Source: Scatosoma sp045128055 (GTDB lineage: Bacteria > Bacillota > Clostridia > Christensenellales > Borkfalkiaceae). Taken from it: 34,603 bases of DNA. Below the pieces are notes generated by a model. It was given only the letters and a program-made list of their open reading frames with translations. It ran no database searches and was not told the DNA's origin. Positions 17,103 through 23,286 of this stretch are shown piece by piece. Made by a program: the position numbers and the translations under genes. The stretch is from positions 1-34,603 of the forward strand of contig JBGVRC010000042.1 in assembly GCA_045128055.1 (NCBI GenBank). The letters are read 5' to 3'. Positions within the stretch are counted from its first letter, which is position 1, and each line of letters begins with the position of its first letter.

Positions 17103-18974
17103 TTATTGAATGGTATTCACGTTGACGATAGACAGCTCTTCACCCGTCATGGCGTCAATATAAATTAAATATTTATCATCTTGATAAGAACAAAGCATTT
17201 CATACGCCGTTTTCTCGCCGATTACCGTATGAATAACGACAAGTCTTGACGCTTCCACGCTCAACTCCTTATACACCTTTTCATAGGCTTCGGCAAGGCT
17301 GATTTTTGCGTTCATCTCGTCCCTGCCCCTATGATTTTGCAAATATTTACTCGCGTCCATGCCCGAAACGACGCCGCGCGTACGGCATACCTTTACGCGT
17401 ACTTCGTCAGGATAAAACAAAACGTCGTCGTCTTCGTATACAAACGTGAAATCGGTTATCGAGCCGTTTTGGCGGGAGCGTACCACTTCCATATCGTCAT
17501 AGCCGAGCTTTTCTAAAAACTCTTCCGCGATGCGTTCCGCGTTTTTCATCTCGAACGTGTCGCCCGCGCATTCTTCGTAATAGTCGAAGCGAATGAGCTT
17601 TCCGTTGGTTTGGTCGATTTCCGCAAATAAAAGATTTCCTTTTTTGTCATAACCTTGCACGTTATAGGCGGCGTATTCTTTCGTCGAAGTTTCCCCTACG
17701 CATTGATATTCCGCAATGTCATAGCCTTGAAAATACTGTGCGCAAAGCTCTTCCGCTTTCACCGCTTCCACTTTGCGTTCTTCTTCCATCGGACAACCCT
17801 TTTTCTTATTCATCGCGTCCATGGGTGGCTCGTTTTTAAAAGTGAGCGCGTTTTCTTCCAAGGTCATTTTTTCCATTTCTTGCAAGCCGTCGGCAAATGC
17901 GCCTTTGCCCTTTTTGACGTATTGCATAAAATCGTCGTCGGACATATTTTCTAAAATTTTTGCGATTTCCCCTTTCAAAGCGTGGTTCGTTTTATATAAA
18001 CCGTCTAAAATAGCTCTGTCTTTATCGTTCAACGCTTCCCCGTGACGTAATTTTCCCAAAATCATCTCGCAAATGCCTGCCGTGCGGTTGACAAAAGCGG
18101 TGATATTGCTGTCCGCTTCCGCCGCAACGGGCAATTTTTCTACGTCCGCCGCCGCCAAGCGCGCTTGCACCAACAAATCGGTTAAAATACGGCTTTGTTG
18201 CGCGGAAGAATCGGATACGCGCACTCTGTCCAAATCCTTTTCTACGTTCTCTAAAATGCCCGTCATCTCGTACATGGTACCCCTGTACGAAGAAAGCATA
18301 GCTTCCGCCGCCTTTTTACTTTCTATCATACCGACCGTAGAAGTGGTCGCCAAAGCAAGGGTCGTCACGCCCAACGCAACCACCGCGGCAATCCAACCGC
18401 CGTAGCCTTGATTTTCGCGGCGCTCTCTTTTCTTTTCCCTATGATGGTTCTTGTTTGCTTTTTGCGTTGTTTTTCTCTTGTTTTGCCGAGCTTCCACGCG
18501 CGCTTTCTTCGCCGCCGCGCGTTTTTCCGCGCGTTCCTTTTTTTCCGCTGCGCGCTTAGCAATCAAGGCTTGCTTTGCCTGTTTGCATTTTTCAATTTCC
18601 GCCTTTTTCTCGGCTTGGCGGCGCTGACGAAGTTGCTTTCTTTCTTGGCGCTCCGCTTTGCGGCGTTCCTTGGCTTCTTTTTTCTTTAAAGCCGCTTCTA
18701 CGCGGGCCTTTGCCGCCGCGCTTTCCGCTTCCGCTTTGCCGTTCGTCGATTGCGCGTTTTGCGTTTTTACACTCACTTTTTCACGCGATTGTTTTGTAGA
18801 ATCCCCAAGCGCCGCATCCCCTTTCGCGCTTCTATCTACCTTTTCCGTCTTAGTTTGCACGGTCACAACGCTTTTCCCGCTTGCCGTTTTCTTTTTTATT
18901 TCCTTTTCAATGTTTTCCACCTTTTCCGCCCCGGAAGAAGTGTTTTTGCTGATTTTTTGCGTTTCTTTTTTCAT
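17103..18974 (-). CDS. ypeB: Germination protein YpeB with a long charged N-terminal extension
   Basis: 623 residues versus about 450 for B. subtilis YpeB. YpeB stabilises and localises the cortex-lytic enzyme SleB in the spore. Residues about 190-215 form the single membrane segment (GWIAAVVALGVTTLALATTS), followed by the usual helical region and C-terminal PepSY-type repeats (NGKLIRFDYYE, AERIAEEFLEKLGYDDMEVV, YIDAMTGEELSIVNV). What is unusual is residues 1-190: a Lys/Arg/Glu/Ala-rich segment with runs such as KAERQERKQLRQRR and KKERAEKRAAAKKAR, predicted long cytoplasmic coil. The strong AAAGGAG site before 18974 supports this start. It lies downstream of sleB on the same strand, separated by two structured repeat copies. 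Confidence 0.9.
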   Translation of the reverse strand: MKKETQKISKNTSSGAEKVENIEKEIKKKTASGKSVVTVQTKTEKVDRSAKGDAALGDSTKQSREKVSVKTQNAQSTNGKAEAESAAAKARVEAALKKKEAKERRKAERQERKQLRQRRQAEKKAEIEKCKQAKQALIAKRAAEKKERAEKRAAAKKARVEARQNKRKTTQKANKNHHREKKRERRENQGYGGWIAAVVALGVTTLALATTSTVGMIESKKAAEAMLSSYRGTMYEMTGILENVEKDLDRVRVSDSSAQQSRILTDLLVQARLAAADVEKLPVAAEADSNITAFVNRTAGICEMILGKLRHGEALNDKDRAILDGLYKTNHALKGEIAKILENMSDDDFMQYVKKGKGAFADGLQEMEKMTLEENALTFKNEPPMDAMNKKKGCPMEEERKVEAVKAEELCAQYFQGYDIAEYQCVGETSTKEYAAYNVQGYDKKGNLLFAEIDQTNGKLIRFDYYEECAGDTFEMKNAERIAEEFLEKLGYDDMEVVRSRQNGSITDFTFVYEDDDVLFYPDEVRVKVCRTRGVVSGMDASKYLQNHRGRDEMNAKISLAEAYEKVYKELSVEASRLVVIHTVIGEKTAYEMLCSYQDDKYLIYIDAMTGEELSIVNVNTIQ

Positions 18975-19033
18975 TCTCTCTCCTTTAAAATACTTTTACA
19001 ACTTTTGTAGTATTCGCAAACCTTTGTCCACTT

Positions 19034-19125
19034 AGCAACGTATAGATGCGAACAAGATAAGGAAAGCGCGGCTTTCCCGCAGGACGCGTACTTAGGCGTA
19101 CGTGACCAAGGGAAAACGCAAGCTT
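19034..19125 (-). repeat. Structured palindromic repeat, copy 2 (right end degenerate)
   Basis: Homologous to copies 1 and 3. Stem I TTTCCC (19073-19078) with GGGAAA (19110-19115), stem II GCGTAC (19086-19091) with GTACGT (19098-19103) around a TTAGGC loop. The left end AGCAACGTATA is recognisable, the right terminal arm is not, so it seems truncated. Confidence 0.75.
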
Positions 19126-19149
19126 TGTTTCGTTATCCGCAAACCCGTC

Positions 19150-19273
19150 GGCAACGCATAGATGCGAGCAAGACAAGGAAAGCGCGGCTTTCCCGCAGGG
19201 AGCGTACATAGACGTACGTGACCAAGGGAAAACGCAAGCTTGACGAAGTATTGCGAAGTATATATGCGTTGCC
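19150..19273 (-). repeat. Structured palindromic repeat, copy 3 (starts at the sleB stop codon)
   Basis: 124 bp with perfect 11-bp terminal inverted repeats GGCAACGCATA (19150-19160) and TATGCGTTGCC (19263-19273). Stem I TTTCCC (19189-19194) with GGGAAA (19226-19231); stem II GCGTAC (19202-19207) with GTACGT (19214-19219). On the minus strand it starts at the base after the sleB stop codon. The terminal repeats and lack of coding content are compatible with a MITE or a structured RNA. Confidence 0.8.
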
Positions 19274-20053
19274 TTATATTGCGAATACGTGTTTGCCTAT
19301 AACCGTTATCGTCTGTCTGTCAAAAATCCAAGCGGAAGTCGCTACGGCAGGGTTGTAATAATAGAGCGCGCCGCCCGTAGGATCCCAACCGTTGATGGCT
19401 TCGCGCGCGGCTTTCATCGCCGTATCGTTGGGGGTCAGGTTGATTTGCCCGTCCGAAACCGCTGTAAATGCGTGCTTTTGATACACGACGCCCGAAATGG
19501 TGTTGGGAAAGCTCTTGTTGCGGACTCGGTTTAATACCACCGCGCCGATAGCCACTTGCCCAACGTACGGCTCGCCGCGGCCTTCCGCGTAAATGGTTTT
19601 GGCAAGAAGATACACTTCCGAGCTGGAAAATCCGTTTACGCCGCCCGCATTTTGCGTATTCGCGCCGCCGTTGTTACCGTTGCCGCCAGCTAAGATTTCG
19701 TAGGATTTGGTCATGCCAAGCGCCTTATACGTGGATTTCCCTACTACGCCGTCCGCTTTCAAGCCGTTCTTCTTTTGGAATGCGATTACGGCGTTGCGCG
19801 TTCCCGCGCCAAACACACCGTCTACCGCTCCGTTATAATACCCCCAAAGCTTTAAGCGGCGTTGCACTTCTTTTACTTCTTGCCCGCTTGAACCCTGTTT
19901 CAAAACAGCCGCTTCCACGGCGTATTCACTCTCAATCGCAATGTTCGCGCTCGCTTGCATATCGTTTGTATTTGTAAGCGAAGCAATCGCCCCCGCCGCC
20001 GTTACGGCAAGCGTAGCCATCGCCAACGCCAAAGTTTTCTTTTTTGTTTTCAT
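19274..20053 (-). CDS. sleB: Spore cortex-lytic enzyme SleB
   Basis: 259 residues from the ATG at 20053, preceded by AGGAGG at a 6-base spacing; an upstream TTG at 20080 would swallow that site. Signal peptide about 1-36. Residues 52-113 are a peptidoglycan-binding domain (QGSSGQEVKEVQRRLKLWGY..., FGAGTRNAVIAFQKKNGL). A Gly/Asn linker leads to the Hydrolase_2/SleB domain (about 145-259) with the catalytic region IYAEGRGEPYVGQVAIGAVV, followed by NRV and the terminal IGKHVF motif. It is a lytic transglycosylase that digests muramic-lactam cortex during germination. It lies 30 nt after spoIIR and upstream of ypeB, its known partner. The C-terminus is complete, so the repeat beginning at its stop did not truncate it. 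Confidence 0.95.
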   Translation of the reverse strand: MKTKKKTLALAMATLAVTAAGAIASLTNTNDMQASANIAIESEYAVEAAVLKQGSSGQEVKEVQRRLKLWGYYNGAVDGVFGAGTRNAVIAFQKKNGLKADGVVGKSTYKALGMTKSYEILAGGNGNNGGANTQNAGGVNGFSSSEVYLLAKTIYAEGRGEPYVGQVAIGAVVLNRVRNKSFPNTISGVVYQKHAFTAVSDGQINLTPNDTAMKAAREAINGWDPTGGALYYYNPAVATSAWIFDRQTITVIGKHVFAI

Positions 20054-20083
20054 CTCTTCCCTCCTGTATGTACAAGGCAAGGT

Positions 20084-20665
20084 CTATTTGTTTTTATCCT
20101 GAAATTTACGGATAATTTCCAAAATTTTACTCTTATAAACCACGTTTTGACCGCTGGGCGAAGCAAAACACAAGGGCGGATACACTACGCACCACCAATT
20201 ATCCCCTTGTCCGCTGCCCAGTTCGATAATCAAGGCGTCGTACTCCCCCGCAGGTAAAATTTCGTTCCCGTACACCCTGCATGGAAAGCTCTCTTTCCGC
20301 AATTCCGCTTTCGCGCCGTAGGCAAAACCCTGTTGCCGTAAAGCTTGCTCCGCTGTACGTGCAATTTGCGGTAAATGCGCCGATACGCCTTGCAAAGCGC
20401 TTGCTTTGTCGGGATAAAAAGCCACGAGCGGCGTGAGATATTCCACCACTTTATCGCGAACCGCATACTTCACCGCTTGCGCGTCTTGGGCGTTGGAATC
20501 GGCGCGGATATGAATACGCAAATACTCGTTTTCCGCCGCTATTTTCTCGTTCATCGCGGACATGGTGGCTTCATTTACGCTTTGACTGCCAAAATTACCG
20601 CTGATACCAAGCGCCGTCAAACTTATTATGATTGACAATAAAAAAATTATGCAAACCTTTTTCAT
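20084..20665 (-). CDS. spoIIR: Stage II sporulation protein R
   Basis: 193 residues. The N-terminus is a signal peptide (MKKVCIIFLLSIIISLTALG). Family motifs are present: YLRIHIRADSNAQDAQAVKY, VRDKVVEYL, PCRVYGNEILPAGEYDAL and GDNWWCVVYPPLCF. SpoIIR is made in the forespore, secreted into the intermembrane space and triggers SpoIIGA to process pro-sigma-E in the mother cell. The gene has no standard ribosome binding site at the usual place: a hairpin that ends in GGGGG-TTATTTTTTT directly precedes the ATG, and this hairpin is also the terminator of trmL. A weak sigma-F-like promoter lies just upstream. Next gene on the strand is sleB. Confidence 0.95.
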   Translation of the reverse strand: MKKVCIIFLLSIIISLTALGISGNFGSQSVNEATMSAMNEKIAAENEYLRIHIRADSNAQDAQAVKYAVRDKVVEYLTPLVAFYPDKASALQGVSAHLPQIARTAEQALRQQGFAYGAKAELRKESFPCRVYGNEILPAGEYDALIIELGSGQGDNWWCVVYPPLCFASPSGQNVVYKSKILEIIRKFQDKNK

Positions 20666-20703
20666 AAAAAAATAACCCCCGTGTTTTTCACACGGAAGTT
20701 ATT
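20666..20703 (-). terminator. trmL terminator that abuts the spoIIR start codon
   Basis: On the minus strand AATAAC (20698-20703 side) and CCGTGT pair with ACACGG and GTTATT around a GAAAA loop, then seven T directly touch the spoIIR ATG. The 3' arm contains the only G-rich stretch that could serve as spoIIR ribosome site. Confidence 0.7.
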
Positions 20704-20726
20704 GACATAATATTATGATTTTATAC
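20698..20726 (-). promoter_or_regulatory. Possible sigma-F type promoter of spoIIR
   Basis: GTATA (20722-20726), 15-base spacer, GTCAATAAC (20698-20706). The -35 fits the forespore consensus GYATA, the -10 only partly (expected GG..A.A.T). Position and gene fit sigma-F control, but the match alone is weak. Confidence 0.3.
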
Positions 20727-20750
20727 TGCTTTTTTCACACTTTTTATGAG

Positions 20751-21254
20751 TTATTCCACGTCGTTCCATTTATGATTATGCAGTTCCCCTTCTTCCAACA
20801 AACCTTCGTAATCGGTTTGGCGCAAGGCTTCGTACAGGGCAATGGCAACCGAGTTGCCAAGATTGAGCGACCTTGCTTCGCTGAACATAGGAATACGCAA
20901 GCAATCCTTTTCGTGCTGCATCAAAAGCTCTTCGGGTAAGCCCTTGGTTTCCTTGCCAAATACCAAAAAATCGCCGTCCTGAAAGGCTACGTCGCTGTGT
21001 CTGTGTCTGCCCTTCGTCGTGAAATAGAAGAAGCGCGAATCGGGGTATTTTTCTTGCAACTGCGCAAAGCTGTCATAATAGGAAATATCGACCAAGTGCC
21101 AGTAATCCAAGCCCGCGCGCTTTAAATATTTATCCGTCACTTCAAAGCCAAGCGGACGAATCATATGCAAATGCGTACCCGTCGCCGCGCAGGTACGGGC
21201 GATATTACCTGCATTTTGCGGAATTTCAGGTTCGACCAAAACAATATGGAACAT
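20751..21254 (-). CDS. trmL: tRNA (cytidine(34)-2'-O)-methyltransferase TrmL
   Basis: 167 residues, SPOUT-family methyltransferase that modifies the wobble ribose in tRNA-Leu. Motifs: VEPEIPQNAGNIARTCAATG at residues 7-26, HMIRPLGFE, LVFGKETKGLP and the trefoil-knot end IPMFSEARSLNLGNSVAIALYE. Ribosome site AAGGAG is 10 bases before the start. Its leader contains a ~157-nt element with long inverted ends. It precedes spoIIR with a terminator in between. Confidence 0.95.
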   Translation of the reverse strand: MFHIVLVEPEIPQNAGNIARTCAATGTHLHMIRPLGFEVTDKYLKRAGLDYWHLVDISYYDSFAQLQEKYPDSRFFYFTTKGRHRHSDVAFQDGDFLVFGKETKGLPEELLMQHEKDCLRIPMFSEARSLNLGNSVAIALYEALRQTDYEGLLEEGELHNHKWNDVE

Positions 21255-21268
21255 TGTGTTTTCTCCTT

Positions 21269-21425
21269 AGCCGCTCACGACCAAGTTGAACCAGCCGCAG
21301 AGCGTTATTTTTCGCATCTTTTGTCAAATGCGTTCTTGTAGTATGCCAGGTTGTCCGAGAAGTTTAACGCAGTATTAGACGAAATCCGCCATCAAAAACC
21401 TGGTTCAATTCGGTCGCGAGTGGCT
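21269..21425 (-). repeat. Element with 26-bp imperfect inverted ends in the trmL leader
   Basis: Left arm 21269-21294 and right arm 21400-21425 are complementary at about 20-22 of 26 positions (shared core TTGAACCAG at the inner ends, CGACC in the middle). An inner stem CGCAT/ATGCG lies at about 21317-21336. It sits exactly between the trmL promoter and its ribosome site, so it would be transcribed as one large hairpin. It could be a MITE or a structured leader. Confidence 0.7.
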
Positions 21426-21447
21426 ATGCTACGTAAAAGATAATAAT

Positions 21448-21476
21448 ATTGTACCGCGTAAAGCATTTTTTAGCAA
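21448..21476 (-). promoter_or_regulatory. Promoter of trmL
   Basis: TTGCTA (21471-21476), 17-base spacer, TACAAT (21448-21453), minus strand. Start near 21441, leader about 187 nt. The neighbouring AGATAATAATATTGT stretch has a faint PerR-box look, but only the left half fits. No convincing promoter for the divergent rubrerythrin gene was found in 21477-21587. Confidence 0.6.
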
Positions 21477-21587
21477 GCGTTTTTCGGCTTTTTCCATACT
21501 TTACCTAACGAAAAAAGGAATAAGGCCGAAAAAGCGCGACATACTAATCGCAGAAAGCTCTCCTTCGGGAGAAAATGGGAGAATTTT

Positions 21588-22184
21588 ATGCAATTTGAAA
21601 ATACGGAAACTTTTAAAAATCTTGCCCGCTCGTTTGCGGGGGAATGTCAGGCGGGTATGCGCTATCAGATGATCGCAAAGCTCGCTATGAAGGAAAACTT
21701 GAAGACTTTGGCGGACGCCATTCGCACCATCGCGAAAAACGAAACGCTGCACGCGACGCAATTTTTCAACAAAATCATTGAAAAATCGGGCAGTCGTGAA
21801 AATATCACCTTTGAAGCAGGCTATCCCTTTCATTTGGGAACGTTGGAAGAAGGCTTGAAATTTGCAGCCCAAGACGAGCACAACGAAATGGAAGAAATCT
21901 ATCCCGCTTTTGCCATCACGGCGAAAAAGGAAGGTTTTGAAGACGTAGCCGCCTTGTACAAGATGATTGCGGAAGTGGAAGGTCAGCACAAAATCGTCTT
22001 TCAATACCTGCACGACGGCGTAAGAAACGGAACGCTTTATAAAAGCGAATCCCCTATTCTTTGGATTTGTAGCGAATGCGGTTATATGCACGTAGCGTCC
22101 GAAGCGTGGAAGGTTTGCCCGCTTTGTAAGGCGGAACAAGGTTACGTGGACTTGCATTTGCCCTTTGAAGGCGTTAGAGAATAA
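21588..22184 (+). CDS. rbr: Rubrerythrin
   Basis: 198 residues. Residues 1-150 form a ferritin-like four-helix bundle with di-iron ligands in FAGECQAGMRY, AKNETLHATQFF, AAQDEHNEMEEIYP and VEGQHKIVF. The C-terminus is a rubredoxin-like domain with ICSECG and VCPLC binding one iron. It reduces hydrogen peroxide to water in anaerobes and is commonly PerR-controlled in Clostridia. A GGGAG ribosome site precedes the ATG. A weak hairpin (CCTTC/GAAGG) with a T-rich tail follows at 22191-22217, so transcription may partly continue into the two small genes downstream. Confidence 0.97.
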   Translation: MQFENTETFKNLARSFAGECQAGMRYQMIAKLAMKENLKTLADAIRTIAKNETLHATQFFNKIIEKSGSRENITFEAGYPFHLGTLEEGLKFAAQDEHNEMEEIYPAFAITAKKEGFEDVAALYKMIAEVEGQHKIVFQYLHDGVRNGTLYKSESPILWICSECGYMHVASEAWKVCPLCKAEQGYVDLHLPFEGVRE

Positions 22185-22239
22185 GAATAGCCTTCATCCC
22201 GAAGGACTGCTTTTGTTTTATCGATAAGGAGTGAAAAAA

Positions 22240-22377
22240 ATGAAAAACAAGAATAACCAAAATAATCAAAACAACCAAAACCAAAAAGAAAAGAACTGCG
22301 GCAGCAAAAACTGTGGCAATAAGAACTGCAAAAACAGCGAAAACCACAGCTATCAACACGGCGGCAACAACGACTGA
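22240..22377 (+). CDS. Asn/Gln-rich small protein with Cys motifs (45 aa)
   Basis: Starts at 22240 with AAGGAG 8 bases upstream. The peptide begins MKNKNNQNNQNNQNQKEK and continues with the thrice repeated K/S-N-C-G/K unit (NCGSKNCGNKNC) and a His/Gly/Asn-rich end (NHSYQHGGNND). It has no signal peptide and no membrane segment. The Cys and His content could bind metal or form disulfides (inference). Its stop overlaps the next start as TGATG, which argues for translational coupling. I do not recognise a family; small Asn-rich proteins of this kind occur in spore-forming Clostridia, and a spore-related role is possible. Confidence 0.65.
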   Translation: MKNKNNQNNQNNQNQKEKNCGSKNCGNKNCKNSENHSYQHGGNND

Positions 22378-22532
22378 TGAAAGCTAAAAAAGGTGGTCAA
22401 CGCGTACCTGCCCCCACCAAATTGGCTTTGTCTATATTAAGCGAGCCATCGAATACGGACGTGAACGGAAGCTATACGGGGAAGCCTAAAAACAAAAAAG
22501 AAGTACCCGTGCAGGACGCGGACGACTTATAA
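22377..22532 (+). CDS. Small protein with DVNGSYTG...VQDADDL tail (51 aa)
   Basis: A 52-codon frame whose ATG overlaps the preceding stop by one base. There is no separate ribosome site, consistent with coupling. The C-terminal part TDVNGSYTGKP...VPVQDADDL resembles a short tail (GSYTG then Q-DADDL) that I have the impression is widespread among small proteins of Clostridia; this is recollection, not a search result. The N-terminal part GGQRVPAPTK is encoded by the dispersed repeat CAACGCGTACCTGCCCCC, also found in an intergenic spot at 16456. The start region may therefore be derived from a repeat. A terminator follows at once. Function unknown. Confidence 0.65.
   Translation: MKAKKGGQRVPAPTKLALSILSEPSNTDVNGSYTGKPKNKKEVPVQDADDL
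22398..22415. repeat. Dispersed repeat CAACGCGTACCTGCCCCC inside a micro-gene
   Basis: Identical over 18 bases to 16456-16473. Here it is in frame and encodes QRVPAP. Confidence 0.7.
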
Positions 22533-22536
22533 AAGA

Positions 22537-22570
22537 AAAAACCGTTTGTCATAAGACAAGCGGTTTTTTG
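22537..22570 (+). terminator. Bidirectional terminator between the micro-genes and the zinc-ribbon gene
   Basis: AAAAACCG.TTGTC / GACAAGCGGTTTTTT stem with an ATAA loop and T-run on the plus strand; A-run on the other side makes it work on the minus strand as well for the gene ending at 22581. Confidence 0.85.
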
Positions 22571-22580
22571 TTATGCTTTA

Positions 22581-23114
22581 TTAGAAATCGTCTTTCTTCT
22601 TTCTTTTCGAGCCCGATTTAGGGGTGGGCGCGTCGTCATCGTCGAAGGAATCGAAATCGTCGTCGTCATCATCATCATCGTCGTCATCGTCGTCCATATC
22701 GTAATAATCGTCCGCCGAAACGTATTCGAAGTCGTCTTCTTCCACCATTTCTTCTTCCTCTTCTTCCTCTTCTTCGTCAAATTCGGAATCGGGAATACCA
22801 AGGTCAATCTCTTCTTCTTCGTCGTCCAAATAGCTTCTCCAAGAAGCGTCTTCTTTCTCTTCGTCTTCTTCCGTCACTTCTTCTTCGTATTCGGTCTTCT
22901 TCTTGCAATCTTCACACATCTTTTCGCCAAGAAGCATATAATTTTCCCCGCATACGGGACAAAGCTCCGTTTCTTCCGCGTTTTCTTCCAAATCAAGCCC
23001 GTCTGCAAAAGTCTTAACGCCGCTCATTTCCTTGATACAAACGTCGCAATATTCTTGCTCGTCAGCGTCGATAAAATTCAATTCACATCTCGGACAAATA
23101 ACGTATCTCGCCAT
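22581..23114 (-). CDS. Acidic zinc-ribbon protein with poly-Glu and poly-Asp tracts (177 aa)
   Basis: Residues 1-75 hold two Cys-pair modules: ICPRCELNF...YCDVC and LCPVCGENY...MCEDC, each a likely zinc knuckle or ribbon. The rest is extremely acidic: a Glu run near residues 113-122, then an Asp run of 13 near 140-153, then a basic tail SGSKRKKKDDF. No signal peptide, so cytoplasmic. The DNA of the acidic part is a GAT/GAC and GAA/GAG triplet repeat, prone to length change by slippage. Acidic tails of this type mimic nucleic acid or hold basic partners (general knowledge). It has a clear promoter and terminator. No named family. Confidence 0.85.
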   Translation of the reverse strand: MARYVICPRCELNFIDADEQEYCDVCIKEMSGVKTFADGLDLEENAEETELCPVCGENYMLLGEKMCEDCKKKTEYEEEVTEEDEEKEDASWRSYLDDEEEEIDLGIPDSEFDEEEEEEEEEMVEEDDFEYVSADDYYDMDDDDDDDDDDDDDFDSFDDDDAPTPKSGSKRKKKDDF

Positions 23115-23157
23115 ATTTTCTTTTCCCTCTTTTTTTCGATTTTCATCGTGCTGCTAT

Positions 23158-23186
23158 ATTATATTAGTATTTCGAATTTTTGTAAA
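23158..23186 (-). promoter_or_regulatory. Promoter of the acidic zinc-ribbon gene
   Basis: TTTACA (23181-23186), 17-base spacer, TATAAT (23158-23163), minus strand. Confidence 0.7.
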
Positions 23187-23240
23187 CTGTTTTTTAATAC
23201 CTTTTTTAAAATTTTTTATAAAAATTCACATTTTTAATAA

Positions 23241-23275
23241 AAAAGAGCCGTTTCCCTTTTGGAAACGACTCTTTT
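23241..23275 (-). terminator. Intrinsic terminator after the large lipoprotein
   Basis: On the minus strand AAAAGAGTCGTTTCC / GGAAACGGCTCTTTT-type stem with a short loop and a T-run. Confidence 0.85.
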
Positions 23276-23286
23276 CGTCTTTTTTA

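Noticed and set aside
19150..19273. Insertion sequence between sleB and ypeB
   Set aside because: Terminal repeats exist, but the ~124-bp unit has no transposase; kept as a structured repeat/MITE-like element instead.
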